In this document: one piece after another, positions 15,663-24,290 of the stretch
Numbering within the stretch: position 1 is the stretch's first letter
Layout: each line of letters starts with the position of its first letter
Source of the DNA: Pyramidobacter sp. C12-8
GTDB taxonomy: Bacteria > Synergistota > Synergistia > Synergistales > Dethiosulfovibrionaceae
NCBI RefSeq assembly: GCF_002007215.1
Contig: NZ_MUHX01000022.1
Location: forward strand, 1-43,019
DNA length: 43,019 nt
Reading direction: 5' to 3'
Translations under genes and position numbers: made by a program
The notes under the pieces: generated by a model
The model's database searches: none
The model's input: the letters and a program-made list of their open reading frames with translations, nothing else
What the model was told of the DNA's origin: nothing

Positions 15663-16280
15663 GTGGAGAATCGGACGAAAATTTCTTTGTGCGTCGCCGG
15701 GGCCATATTCTGCATAGGCTGCGCCGGCGCCGCGGTGCGGATTTTCAGGGGGAGCTGGCAGGACGAAGCGCCGACGGCGGTCGCGGGGCCCGCCCTGTGG
15801 CTTCAGTCGCCGTCTTACAAGCTGCCCGCTTCGTCTTCGCCCGAACACTACGCTTATATCACCGGCGCCGTTTCCCGTCCGGGCGTTTATCCCATCTCGG
15901 CGGACGCGCGGGTCTTTCAGCTCGTGGAAGCCGCCGGCGGTTTCCGCTTCGACGCGGATCAGTCGCAGGTCAACCTCGCCGCGCCGATACGCGACGGCGC
16001 GCATGTCCACGTCAAAGCCGCCGCGCTTACGCCCCGGACTTCCGCCAAGAGCGCATCCTCTCAGGACAGGAAGCGGGAGAACAAAACGCAGTACGTCTAC
16101 GTCAACACGGCAACGGAAGAAGATCTGTGCACGCTTCCCGGCGTCGGCCCGGCTACGGCCCGGAAGATCATAGAGTACCGCCAGACCCACGGGCCTTTCC
16201 ATTCCGCCGAGGCGCTGCTGGAAATTCCCGGCATCGGCAAAGGCAAACTGAGCCAGATGCAGACGCTGCTTCGGTTTTGA
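15663..16280 (+). CDS. comEA: ComEA-like DNA-binding protein (SLBB + helix-hairpin-helix)
   Basis: A 205-residue membrane-anchored protein: an N-terminal hydrophobic segment (residues about 8-25), an SLBB domain (YITGAVSRPGVYPIS through VNLAAPIRDGAHVHV), a charged linker, then two helix-hairpin-helix motifs (CTLPGVGPATARKIIEYR and LLEIPGIGKGKLSQM). This is the standard ComEA layout; it binds incoming double-stranded DNA outside the inner membrane and passes it to ComEC, whose gene follows 6 nt later. GTG 15663 is supported by the GGGAGGGGAG run just upstream. Confidence 0.93.
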   Translation: MENRTKISLCVAGAIFCIGCAGAAVRIFRGSWQDEAPTAVAGPALWLQSPSYKLPASSSPEHYAYITGAVSRPGVYPISADARVFQLVEAAGGFRFDADQSQVNLAAPIRDGAHVHVKAAALTPRTSAKSASSQDRKRENKTQYVYVNTATEEDLCTLPGVGPATARKIIEYRQTHGPFHSAEALLEIPGIGKGKLSQMQTLLRF

Positions 16281-16286
16281 CGCCGC

Positions 16287-17699
16287 ATGGATTCTCTGTT
16301 GAACAGGATCCCTGCGCTCCTGCTGCTGCAAGGCGGCGTGCTCTCGCTGGCGGCAGTGGAAAGCGGGCTCCCTTTATGGCTGGCGATTCCCCTTTCCGTC
16401 TGCGCGCTCAGCGCGGAAATGCTGCTTTCGGAAGAGCGCTGGTATGCGTGCAAGTTTTGTTTCGCGCTGGCGCTCGTGGTGCTTTCAGGCGTTTTCTCCG
16501 TGTTCCTGCAGTCGCGGCTCGAAGAGGGGCCGACGTCCGTAAAAGCCGTTTCCGGCCGTTTCCTTGTGGCGGAGCGGCGGCAGTGGGGAGAGCGCGAAGT
16601 GCTTCGATTGACCGACGCGCGCGGCGCCGGCTGGCTTCTCGCCGTCGGCAAAGGACTGCAGGACGTCGAAGAAGGGGACGAGCTCTCGTTGGAAGCTTCC
16701 GTCGTTCCGCTCCGGAACGGTTCTCTGAGAAGTTCCTTTTCCCCGCGTCGGTACTGGCGGGCGCGCGGCGTGCAGGGCGAACTGCGCCGGGCCGCGCGCA
16801 TCGAAAAACGGGGCAAAAGCTTTTCGCGCCACAGCTTCCGCCAGTATTTAAGGATGCGGCTCGAAACGTTGCCGTGCAACACGCACGCTCTGGCGGCCGC
16901 CGTCCTTCTCGGCGACCGGGACGCCAACCTCCGCGAGGATTACAGGAGATGGGGGATCAGCCACATCTTGGCCGTCTCGGGGTGGCACGTCGGGCTGGCG
17001 CTGATGCTCGGCTGCCTGATCTTCGGCGGCGGACGGCGCGGCCTTCTCTGGTGCTCGCTGCTCCTGTGGGGATACTGTCTCACCAGCGGGGCGTCGATGA
17101 GCGCCGTACGCGCCTCTTTGATGGTCCAGATCGGCATGCTCGGGCTTTACTGGGGGCATCCCGGACGCGCCCTGAACGCGATCGGCGTCGCCGGGATCGC
17201 GATGCTTCTGTGGAATCCGTGGTGTTTTTTCGATCTTGGCTGGCAGTTGTCGGTGATCGCCGCGATCGCCGTGACGGCTTTGGAAAAATGCAAGTCGGCG
17301 CTGCTCGTCGTCTTTTCTCCCCTTGTCATGTGGATCTTGACGTCGCCGCTGATCGCGCCGCTGGCCGGAGGCGTTTATCTGTCCTCCCTGCCGATCAACG
17401 CCATGGCTTCCGCGTTGTTTGCCGTGATCCTTTTTGCCGTGCTTGCCGCGGCGCTTCCTTGGATCTTGGGGATCCGGCTTTTCTGGCTGGCTTGGCCGGC
17501 GGAAAAGCTGATGCAGATCTGGGCGCTGGCGGCCGATCAATGGGTGGAATGGCTGCCGCAGGCGCTCCCGGTCCATTTCTTCCCCGCCTGGCTGTGCGCC
17601 GGCATTTTGTTCTTTCTCGTCGCCCTGGCGGAAAAAGTTTCCCTCGGGCGGGCCGTCCTGCTGGGAGGCTGCGGCGCGTTCATCGCCGTCATCTTTTAG
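16287..17699 (+). CDS. comEC: ComEC/Rec2 competence channel protein, short form
   Basis: The 470-residue polytopic membrane protein has the ComEC core: an N-terminal membrane pair and OB-like soluble segment (GRFLVAERRQWGERE), then the competence domain with LAAAVLLGDR, HILAVSGWHVGL and LTSGASMSAVRASLM, and several further membrane helices. ComEC forms the pore for single-stranded DNA. Long forms have a C-terminal metallo-beta-lactamase-like nuclease domain of about 250 residues; here the protein ends after the last membrane helix, so that domain is missing and is not encoded just downstream. Another nuclease would have to degrade the second strand. Confidence 0.92.
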   Translation: MDSLLNRIPALLLLQGGVLSLAAVESGLPLWLAIPLSVCALSAEMLLSEERWYACKFCFALALVVLSGVFSVFLQSRLEEGPTSVKAVSGRFLVAERRQWGEREVLRLTDARGAGWLLAVGKGLQDVEEGDELSLEASVVPLRNGSLRSSFSPRRYWRARGVQGELRRAARIEKRGKSFSRHSFRQYLRMRLETLPCNTHALAAAVLLGDRDANLREDYRRWGISHILAVSGWHVGLALMLGCLIFGGGRRGLLWCSLLLWGYCLTSGASMSAVRASLMVQIGMLGLYWGHPGRALNAIGVAGIAMLLWNPWCFFDLGWQLSVIAAIAVTALEKCKSALLVVFSPLVMWILTSPLIAPLAGGVYLSSLPINAMASALFAVILFAVLAAALPWILGIRLFWLAWPAEKLMQIWALAADQWVEWLPQALPVHFFPAWLCAGILFFLVALAEKVSLGRAVLLGGCGAFIAVIF

Positions 17700-17721
17700 A
17701 GAGAATGTCTGAGAGGATTTT

Positions 17722-18723
17722 ATGGAAACGAAACTCGTGATCGGCGGGGTGGAAGTCGAGAACCCCGTGTTTTTTGCGCCTTTGGCCGGCGTCAGCATCG
17801 CGGCGGTGCGGCGGCTTTTCCGCCGCCTGGGGGCCGCTTTGACCCATACGGAGATGATCAGCAGCGCGGGGCTTCTTTACGCCGGGACGAAGACCTGGCG
17901 GATGACGGAATGTACCGACGGGGAAAGACCGCTCGTCCTGCAGCTTTTCACGGGCGACGCGGACAGTCTGTGCCGCTCGGCGGAGCGGTGTCTGCAAAGC
18001 CGTTCGTACGCCGCGTTCAGCATCAACATGGCCTGTCCGATGCCGAAGGTCCACAAAAAAGGCGCCGGCAGCCGCCTGCTGCAGGATCCCGACGTCGCTT
18101 TCGCGATGGTGCGCGAGCTGAAAAAATTCGGCCTGCCCGTCTGGCCCAAGATCCGCAAGATCGTTCCGGACGGCCGCGAATATCGCCTGGATACGCTGCA
18201 GTTCGCCGAGGGATTGCTCGCGGCCGGGGCCGACAACGTGACAATCCATGGACGCACGCCCCAGCAGCGGTACGAGGGGAAAGCCGATAAAAGCGAAGTC
18301 GTCCGCGCGGCGCGGCGCTTCGAAGGCAGAATCACCGCTTCGGGGGACGTTTACGCTCCCCGCGACGTCGCGTTCTATCTCGACAACGGCTGCGCGGCAG
18401 TGCTCTGTGCCCGCGGCGCGATCGCCGATCCGTTCATGGTCGTGCAATCTTTGCGGGTTTTGGGTTATAATACTCGAATGTCAGATGGCGAGCCCTCGCT
18501 TGAAGAACGCGCGGAAATCCTTATCGGCTTTGCGGACGATCTCTATCGGCTCCATGGCGAACGCGCGGCTCTTGTGCTCTTGAGGCGTTTCCTTGCCGGA
18601 TTTTTCAGGGGCAAGGCGGGGACCGCGGAATTCAAACGCACGCTGGCCAGCGCGAAAGACTGGGATTCTGCGTACAGGATCCTGTGCGACTGGCGCTCAT
18701 ATTTTGAAAGGGGATTCATGTAA
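17722..18723 (+). CDS. dus: tRNA-dihydrouridine synthase
   Basis: Flavoenzyme reducing uridines in tRNA D-loops. The 333-residue protein opens its TIM barrel with NPVFFAPLAGVS and carries the catalytic Cys105 in NMACPMPKVHKKGAGSRLL. The flavin phosphate-binding part is TIHGRTPQQRYEG and ITASGDVYAP. The family usually has GCPxxK; here Ala precedes the Cys, a mild change. A C-terminal helical tRNA-binding domain follows. A GAGAGGA box precedes ATG 17722. The stop is one base before the lysS start, a conserved dus-lysS arrangement in several bacteria. Confidence 0.92.
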   Translation: METKLVIGGVEVENPVFFAPLAGVSIAAVRRLFRRLGAALTHTEMISSAGLLYAGTKTWRMTECTDGERPLVLQLFTGDADSLCRSAERCLQSRSYAAFSINMACPMPKVHKKGAGSRLLQDPDVAFAMVRELKKFGLPVWPKIRKIVPDGREYRLDTLQFAEGLLAAGADNVTIHGRTPQQRYEGKADKSEVVRAARRFEGRITASGDVYAPRDVAFYLDNGCAAVLCARGAIADPFMVVQSLRVLGYNTRMSDGEPSLEERAEILIGFADDLYRLHGERAALVLLRRFLAGFFRGKAGTAEFKRTLASAKDWDSAYRILCDWRSYFERGFM

Positions 18724-18724
18724 A

Positions 18725-20257
18725 ATGGCGGAAATTGCAGCCGGCACTCAGGAAACGGAAATTCTCAGACAGCGCATCGACAAACTGAGACGACTTCGCG
18801 AAGAGGAAGGCTATAATCCTTTCGAAAACGAAAAGTGGAACGTCGATCACACCGTCGCGCAGGTGCGGAAAGATTTCGATTATCTCAAGGCGGAAGAAGC
18901 CGTCCCCGAGACGAAATTTTCCATGGCCGGACGCCTGATGACGCTGCGCCGCCAGGGCAAAGCGGCGTTTGTCAACATGCAGGACGAGACGGGAACGATC
19001 CAGCTCTATTTCCGTTACGACACTCTGGGCGAGAAAGACTACACCTTCTTCAAGAAGTGGCTCGACTCCGGCGACATCGTCGGCATCGTCGGCCATCCGT
19101 TCCGCACGCAGCGCGGCGAGCTGACGGTCGCCGTCGAGCGGTTCCGCCTGCTGACCAAGGCGCTCCGCCCCCTGCCCGAGAAGTGGCACGGCCTGACGGA
19201 CCTTGAGATCCGTTACCGCAAGCGCTATCTCGATCTGATCGTCAATCCCGAAGCGCGCGAAGTCTTCAGGAAAAGGGCCAAGATCATCTCCACCTTCCGC
19301 GCCGTGCTCGAGAAACACGGCACGCTGGAAGTCGAGACGCCGGTGCTTTCCTATCTCGCCGGCGGCGCCAACGCGCGTCCTTTCATCACCTATCACAACG
19401 CGCTGGGCGCCAACATGTACCTGCGTATCGCCACGGAGCTCTATCTGAAGCGGCTCGTCGTCGGCATGATGGGGCGCGTGTACGAGATCAGCAAGGATTT
19501 CCGCAACGAGGGCATGGACCTGACGCACAATCCCGAATTCACGATGATGGAAGTTTACTGGCCCTATGCGGATTACGTCGACATGATGGATCTGACCGAA
19601 GAACTGATCCGCGAGTCCTGCATCGCCGCCAACGGCGCGCCGTTCATCGAGCGCAACGGCGTGACGCTGGATTTTGCCAAGCCGTTCCGCCGCGCCACGA
19701 TGGTGGAACTGGTGAAAGAGACCTGCGACGTCGATTTCGCCGCCATCACCGACGAAGAAGCGCGCGACGCCGCCCGCAAGAACAAGATCGAGATCACGGG
19801 GCACGAGTCGCGCTTCAAGATCCTCACCATGTTCATGGAGGAGTTCGTCGAAGAGAAACTCGTGCAGCCGACGTTCGTGATGGGACATCCCGTCGAGATC
19901 TCGCCGCTGTCGAAGAAGGACCCCGAGCACCCCGACTACACCCACCGCTTCGAGCTTTTCTGCTGCGGCAAGGAACTCAGCAACGGCTACAGCGAGCTGA
20001 ACGACCCCATCGACCAGAAAAAACGCTTTCTCGATCAGGCGCAGAAAAAGACCGAAGGCGAGGACGAAACGCATCCTTTCGACGAGGACTTTGTCGAAGC
20101 CCTGGAGCAGGGGCTGCCGCCGACCGGCGGGCTGGGGATCGGCATGGACCGCGTCGTCATGTTCCTGACCAACTGCCGCTCGATCCGCGACGTCATCTTC
20201 TTCCCGACGATGAAACCCATCGAGAACCGAGAACCGTCCGCCAAGCCGGAAGATTAA
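18725..20257 (+). CDS. lysS: Lysyl-tRNA synthetase, class II
   Basis: Charges tRNA-Lys. The 510-residue protein has an N-terminal OB-fold anticodon-binding domain (FSMAGRLMTLRRQGKAAF and DETGTIQLYFR) and a class II core: motif 1 near FRAVLEKHGTLEVETPVLS, motif 2 with FRNEGMDLTHNPEFTMMEVY, and motif 3 GLPPTGGLGIGMDRVVMFL. ATG 18725 is chosen because it begins the family's typical N-terminus and a AAAGGGG box lies about 10 nt upstream; the frame is open earlier inside dus but without support. It is the last gene of the miaB-comEA-comEC-dus-lysS run. Confidence 0.97.
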   Translation: MAEIAAGTQETEILRQRIDKLRRLREEEGYNPFENEKWNVDHTVAQVRKDFDYLKAEEAVPETKFSMAGRLMTLRRQGKAAFVNMQDETGTIQLYFRYDTLGEKDYTFFKKWLDSGDIVGIVGHPFRTQRGELTVAVERFRLLTKALRPLPEKWHGLTDLEIRYRKRYLDLIVNPEAREVFRKRAKIISTFRAVLEKHGTLEVETPVLSYLAGGANARPFITYHNALGANMYLRIATELYLKRLVVGMMGRVYEISKDFRNEGMDLTHNPEFTMMEVYWPYADYVDMMDLTEELIRESCIAANGAPFIERNGVTLDFAKPFRRATMVELVKETCDVDFAAITDEEARDAARKNKIEITGHESRFKILTMFMEEFVEEKLVQPTFVMGHPVEISPLSKKDPEHPDYTHRFELFCCGKELSNGYSELNDPIDQKKRFLDQAQKKTEGEDETHPFDEDFVEALEQGLPPTGGLGIGMDRVVMFLTNCRSIRDVIFFPTMKPIENREPSAKPED

Positions 20258-20274
20258 AGAGGCGATCATCCGAC

Positions 20275-20324
20275 AGATATACAAGGGAGCGGGCGGCGTA
20301 TGCTGCCGGTTCTCTTGTATATCT
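20275..20324. other. Large imperfect hairpin downstream of lysS
   Basis: An 11-bp perfect outer stem AGATATACAAG (20275-20285) with CTTGTATATCT (20314-20324) continues through wobble pairs and one G-G mismatch to an inner GC-rich stem and a GTAT loop, about 21 pairs in all. No T run follows, so it is not a standard terminator. It marks the left side of the AT-richer CDF patch and could be an RNA-end stabiliser, a factor-dependent terminator or a mobile-element remnant. Confidence 0.55.
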
Positions 20325-20401
20325 ATAGCGCACACGCAAAAAGGCAAGGATCCGAGCGGGAAAAAGAACGCAGGAGCGGAAACAGGGGGGGGAGAAACAT
20401 C

Positions 20402-21577
20402 GTGTTGGCTGCGAAAATAAAAGAAGCAGAACGCGCCGGCATGTCGTCGGAGGAGTTTGAAAAAACGACGTTGAGGAATCGCATTATCGTGCGTACCAGT
20501 ATCATCGGAATTCTCGCGAATGTCATGTTGGCCGCATTCAAGGCGGTGATCGGTGTGATGACTGGCTCGATTGCCATCACGATGGATGCCGTCAATAATA
20601 TCAGCGACGCAGCCTCTTCGCTGATTACGATCATCGGCACAAAATTGGCGACAAAGCCGGCAGACCGGAAGCATCCGTTTGGATACGGCCGGATCGAATA
20701 TCTGAGCGCAATGATCATTTCTATTATCGTCTTCTATGCCGGCATTACCTCTTTTGCGGAATCAGTCAAGAAAATCGTACACCCGGAAACACCAGAATAT
20801 TCTATGACATCTTTGGTGATTGTCGCGATAGGCGTTCTCGTCAAAATCGTGCTTGGACATTTTGTCAAGAAAACCGGCCAGAAGGTAAACTCAGATTCGC
20901 TTGTCAATTCCGGCGAGGATGCCAAGCTGGATTCCGTTATTTCCGCTTCGACGCTAGCGGCAGCAGTCGTTTTTATGATCTTTCACGTGTCGTTGGAATC
21001 TTGGCTTGGAGCAATCATTTCTATTGTCATTATCAAGTCTGGCCTGGAAATGTTGAGGAACACAGTGTCCGAAATTCTTGGCGAGCGAGGGGATGCCGAA
21101 CTTGCAAAGGGAGTCAAAGAGACGGTCTCGTCTTTTCCGGAAGTTCGTGGAGCTTATGATCTGGTCCTGAATAATTACGGACCAAATGCATATAGCGGCT
21201 CTCTCCATATCGAAGTCCCAGATACGATGACTGCTGATAAGCTGGACGTTTTGACGCGGCAAATCACAGCGGAAGTCTCCATGAAAAATCATGTATACCT
21301 TACGGCAATCGGCGTCTATTCCTACAACACAAAAGATCTGGAAGCTGCCACAATGCGGGACAGGATTAGAAAGAAAGTCATGGAGCATGAAAATGTTATG
21401 CAGATGCATGCATTTTACGCAGACAGGGAACGGAAGGTGATCCGTTTCGATATGATTGTAAGTTTTGACGCAAAAGACAGAACGGCGCTTTATCATGAGG
21501 TTACCGAGGAGATTCAAGAAATGTATCCGGAATATACAGTCATTACCGCTCTCGACACAGATTTTTCGGAGAGTTAA
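20402..21577 (+). CDS. Cation diffusion facilitator family transporter, Mn-type site
   Basis: A 391-residue inner-membrane divalent-cation/proton exchanger with six membrane helices and two C-terminal cytoplasmic ferredoxin-like regions. The transport site residues are Asn65xxxAsp69 in helix 2 (MDAVNNISDAASS) and Asp173xxxAsp177 in helix 5 (NSGEDAKLDSVIS). Zinc exporters usually have a His in helix 5; the Asn-Asp-Asp-Asp set resembles Mn(II) exporters such as pneumococcal MntE, so manganese export is my inference. GTG 20402 follows a run of G with GAG (20384-20393). GC content is about 38-50 % in lines I counted, against about 57 % in lysS, and AT-ending codons are common, which suggests transfer. 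A terminator follows at 21706. Confidence 0.92.
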   Translation: MLAAKIKEAERAGMSSEEFEKTTLRNRIIVRTSIIGILANVMLAAFKAVIGVMTGSIAITMDAVNNISDAASSLITIIGTKLATKPADRKHPFGYGRIEYLSAMIISIIVFYAGITSFAESVKKIVHPETPEYSMTSLVIVAIGVLVKIVLGHFVKKTGQKVNSDSLVNSGEDAKLDSVISASTLAAAVVFMIFHVSLESWLGAIISIVIIKSGLEMLRNTVSEILGERGDAELAKGVKETVSSFPEVRGAYDLVLNNYGPNAYSGSLHIEVPDTMTADKLDVLTRQITAEVSMKNHVYLTAIGVYSYNTKDLEAATMRDRIRKKVMEHENVMQMHAFYADRERKVIRFDMIVSFDAKDRTALYHEVTEEIQEMYPEYTVITALDTDFSES

Positions 21578-21647
21578 ATTGAAGGGGCATCTCTTTGTTC
21601 ATTATGATGCAGAGATCAGCAACGGAGAAACGAGATTCCTATTAGAA

Positions 21648-21673
21648 TTTGTGCCGATGATCGTGATCAGCAA
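21648..21673 (-). repeat. Inverted relic of a CDF gene (helix 2 segment)
   Basis: Read on the minus strand this segment matches CDF coding sequence 20618-20643 at 24 of 26 positions. Translated in the corresponding frame it gives LLITIIGTN against SLITIIGTK in the intact gene. One of the two differences is a synonymous third-position T/C change, as expected of a relic of a related gene rather than of a random repeat. Confidence 0.6.
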
Positions 21674-21705
21674 GGAATCGGCGCATAAAATCCCAGGGAC
21701 AACGC

Positions 21706-21741
21706 AAACCGTCGGAGCACGCAGCTCCGGCGGTTTCTTTT
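21706..21741 (+). terminator. Terminator after the CDF gene
   Basis: 13-bp stem AAACCGTCGGAGC (21706-21718) with GCTCCGGCGGTTT (21724-21736), one T-G wobble, 5-nt loop, followed by CTTTT. Confidence 0.8.
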
Positions 21742-21964
21742 ATATCCATCTGCCGGCGAATGGCGCCGAAGCCCGCGTGATTTATCGTCTTCCGCATTCG
21801 AACGGCGGGAATCTCTTGCTGGAAAAGCATTTTGGGGTTAGAATTTATCAATGTTCTGCATACATAATGAGCATCTGTCCCGCTTCGCTTCATAAAATCG
21901 GGAAGATCGCTCGGGCAGCGGCTTTTTCCCCGCCGCTGGCAATGTGACAGGGGTGGTGTTCTGC

Positions 21965-24001
21965 GTGGAACAGGAAAAACTGGACCGCTATCATTGGCTC
22001 GTCGACGAGCTGAATCGTCATGGGCGCCTCTATTACGTTCTGGACGCCCCGGAAATCGAGGACGACGAATACGATGCGCTGATGCGCGAGATGCTTCAGT
22101 TCGAAAGGGAACATCCCGACCTGATCCGCGACGACTCTCCGTCGAAGCGCGTCGGCGGTACGGTGCTGGAGGCGTTTGAAAAAGTTGCGCACGCCAAACC
22201 GATGCTCAGCCTCGAAGACGTTTTCTCGAAGGGAGAGCTTCACGACTGGCTGCAGCGGGCGGCAGAAGGCGTCGGGCAACCGTGGATCCCCTGGTGCTGC
22301 GAATTGAAGATCGACGGCTTGGCGGTGTCTTTGATCTTCGAGGACGGCAAATTCGTTCAGGCTTCGACCCGCGGCGACGGTATCGTCGGCGAGGACGTCA
22401 CGGAAAATCTGAAAACGGTCAAAGACCTGCCGCTTCGCCTCCTCGGCGATGTCCCGGGGCATCTGGAGCTGCGCGGCGAAGTGTACATGAGCAAAGAGGG
22501 ATTCGCTCGACTGAACGCCGCAAGGGAAGAAGCGGGGCTGCCGCTTTTCGCCAATCCCCGCAACGCGGCGGCGGGCAGTTTGCGACAGCTTGACACGGCG
22601 GTCGCCGCCAAACGGAATCTGCGCCTTTTCACCTACTATGTGCAGGATGCGGAATCCTACGGCCTGCACAGCCAATCGGAAGTCCTCGGATGGCTGAAAG
22701 CCCGCGGGCTTCCCGTGCAGAGAGCCTGGCGCCGGGCCGGGACGGAAGCCGAGGTTCTCGATTTCCTGGAGCGATGGAGCGGCGAACGTTTCAGTCTGCC
22801 CTACGCGACGGACGGCGCCGTGTTCAAGGCCGATCCGACGGAATACTGGAAGATCCTGGGAAACAACGTCAAAACGCCCCGCTGGGCCGTGGCCTATAAA
22901 TATCCGCCGGAAGAGCGAAAAACGAAACTCGAGAGCATAGAGATTTCCCTCGGCCGCACGGGCGTGCTCACGCCGGTGGCGATTCTGACCCCTGTCTTGA
23001 TCTCGGGAACGGTGGTGAAACGCGCCAGCCTCCACAACGACGAGGAGATCCAGCGCAAGGACATCCGCGTCGGCGACCAGGTCTGGGTCCGCAAAGCCGG
23101 CGAGATCATCCCCGAGATCGTCCGCGTCGACACCGCCAGCCGTACGGGCACAGAGGAATCTTTCACGATGCCCGCAACGTGTCCCGTGTGCGGAGCGGCC
23201 GTGGCCAAGCTTCCCGGCGAAGTGGCGCTGCGCTGTCCCAACAGATCCTGTCCGGCGCAGCTGACCCAAGGGTTGATCCATTTTGCCTCCCGCCAGGGCA
23301 TGGACATTCGGGGCATCGGCGACCGTCTGGCGGAACAGCTCGTCCAGAGCGGGCTGGTCAAGAGTTTCGGCGATCTGTACGCCTTGCGCGTCGAGCCGCT
23401 TATCCGTCTGGACCGCATGGGAGAAAAGTCCGCGGGGAAACTGATCCAGGCCATCGCAAAATCCAAAGAGCGCCCGCTGAAATTTTTGATCACGGCGCTG
23501 GGGATCCGGGAAGTCGGCGCGGGAGTCGCGGCGGAGCTGGCGAAACGCTTTTCGTCGCTCGATGAGATCGCCGCCGCCGACGAAGAACGGCTCGCCGCCG
23601 TCGAGGGCGTGGGACCGGTGATCGCCGGGTCGATCAAAGCGTTTTTCGGCGAAGAGCATAACCGGCGGCTCATCGACGAACTGCGCGAAGCCGGCGTATC
23701 CATGCGGAGCGAAACGGCGCCGGAAGCCCCGATAGGGCCGCTGGCCGGCAAGACGTTCGTCTTTACCGGGGAGCTTTCGCGTATGTCCAGGGCGCAGGCG
23801 CAGGAACTCGTGGCGCAGCGCGGGGGAAAAAACGTCGCTTCCGTGAGCAAAAAGACGTCCTATGTCGTCGTCGGCGAGGCGCCGGGCAGCAAGGCCGAAA
23901 AAGCGCTCAGCCTGAACGTGCCGACGCTGAACGAAGAGGAATTTTTCGCCATGATCGATAAATTACCGCAGCACATGTCTGGAGGAACGAACGATGCCTA
24001 G
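21965..24001 (+). CDS. ligA: NAD-dependent DNA ligase
   Basis: Seals nicks in replication and repair using NAD+. The 678-residue protein is of standard LigA layout: domain Ia with the NAD-binding YYVLDAPEIEDDEYD, adenylated Lys115 in CELKIDG, OB fold, Cys4 zinc finger (CPVCGAAVAKLPGEVALRC then CPAQL), helix-hairpin-helix repeats, and a C-terminal BRCT domain beginning GPLAGKTFVFTGELS. I prefer GTG 21965 (after AGGGGTGG) over GTG 21944, which lacks a ribosome site. It overlaps gatC by 8 nt, placing ligA and gatCAB in one transcript. Confidence 0.97.
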   Translation: MEQEKLDRYHWLVDELNRHGRLYYVLDAPEIEDDEYDALMREMLQFEREHPDLIRDDSPSKRVGGTVLEAFEKVAHAKPMLSLEDVFSKGELHDWLQRAAEGVGQPWIPWCCELKIDGLAVSLIFEDGKFVQASTRGDGIVGEDVTENLKTVKDLPLRLLGDVPGHLELRGEVYMSKEGFARLNAAREEAGLPLFANPRNAAAGSLRQLDTAVAAKRNLRLFTYYVQDAESYGLHSQSEVLGWLKARGLPVQRAWRRAGTEAEVLDFLERWSGERFSLPYATDGAVFKADPTEYWKILGNNVKTPRWAVAYKYPPEERKTKLESIEISLGRTGVLTPVAILTPVLISGTVVKRASLHNDEEIQRKDIRVGDQVWVRKAGEIIPEIVRVDTASRTGTEESFTMPATCPVCGAAVAKLPGEVALRCPNRSCPAQLTQGLIHFASRQGMDIRGIGDRLAEQLVQSGLVKSFGDLYALRVEPLIRLDRMGEKSAGKLIQAIAKSKERPLKFLITALGIREVGAGVAAELAKRFSSLDEIAAADEERLAAVEGVGPVIAGSIKAFFGEEHNRRLIDELREAGVSMRSETAPEAPIGPLAGKTFVFTGELSRMSRAQAQELVAQRGGKNVASVSKKTSYVVVGEAPGSKAEKALSLNVPTLNEEEFFAMIDKLPQHMSGGTNDA

Positions 24002-24290
24002 ATTGTCCAAGGAAGAAGTCCTGAAGATCGGCAAGCTTGCCCGTCTGGAGATCGCCCCTGAAGAGCTCGATTCTTTGTCGGAGCACTTCAACGGCATTCT
24101 CGATTATTTTTCCAAACTCGAGGAGCTCGATCTCAGCGCCGTCGATCCGTTCACGATGGAAGATACCCGGCCGGTCCGCCTCCGCGACGACGAAGTGGAG
24201 GAGAACGACCGGAGGGAAGCGATCCTGAACCAGTCGCCCTCGCGCGAAGGCGACTTCATCAGAGTCCCCCGCATCGGAGGCGACAAGTGA
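23994..24290 (+). CDS. gatC: Asp/Glu-tRNA(Gln) amidotransferase subunit C
   Basis: The small scaffold subunit of GatCAB, 98 residues, wrapping around GatA and GatB. It has the family start LSKEEVLKIGKLARLEIAPEE, the helix with FNGILDYFSKLEELD and the extended C-terminal part (DTRPVRLRDDEVEE). A GGAGG box inside the end of ligA precedes ATG 23994. Its stop overlaps the gatA start. Confidence 0.96.
   Translation: MPRLSKEEVLKIGKLARLEIAPEELDSLSEHFNGILDYFSKLEELDLSAVDPFTMEDTRPVRLRDDEVEENDRREAILNQSPSREGDFIRVPRIGGDK

Larger units (their letters stand above)
21578..21964. other. Gene-free stretch after the CDF gene, with relics
   Basis: No supportable intact gene lies here. An open frame spans part of it but begins as a shadow inside the CDF gene and shows no family features. 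The stretch holds an inverted 26-nt relic of CDF helix 2 coding sequence (21648-21673), the CDF terminator (21706-21736) and the ligA ribosome site. It looks like degraded DNA at the edge of an acquired segment. Confidence 0.55.

Noticed and set aside
21465-21947. A 160-codon frame over the end of the CDF gene and the following gap
   Set aside because: Its first part is an out-of-frame reading of the CDF gene, it crosses the CDF terminator, and it shows no recognisable features.
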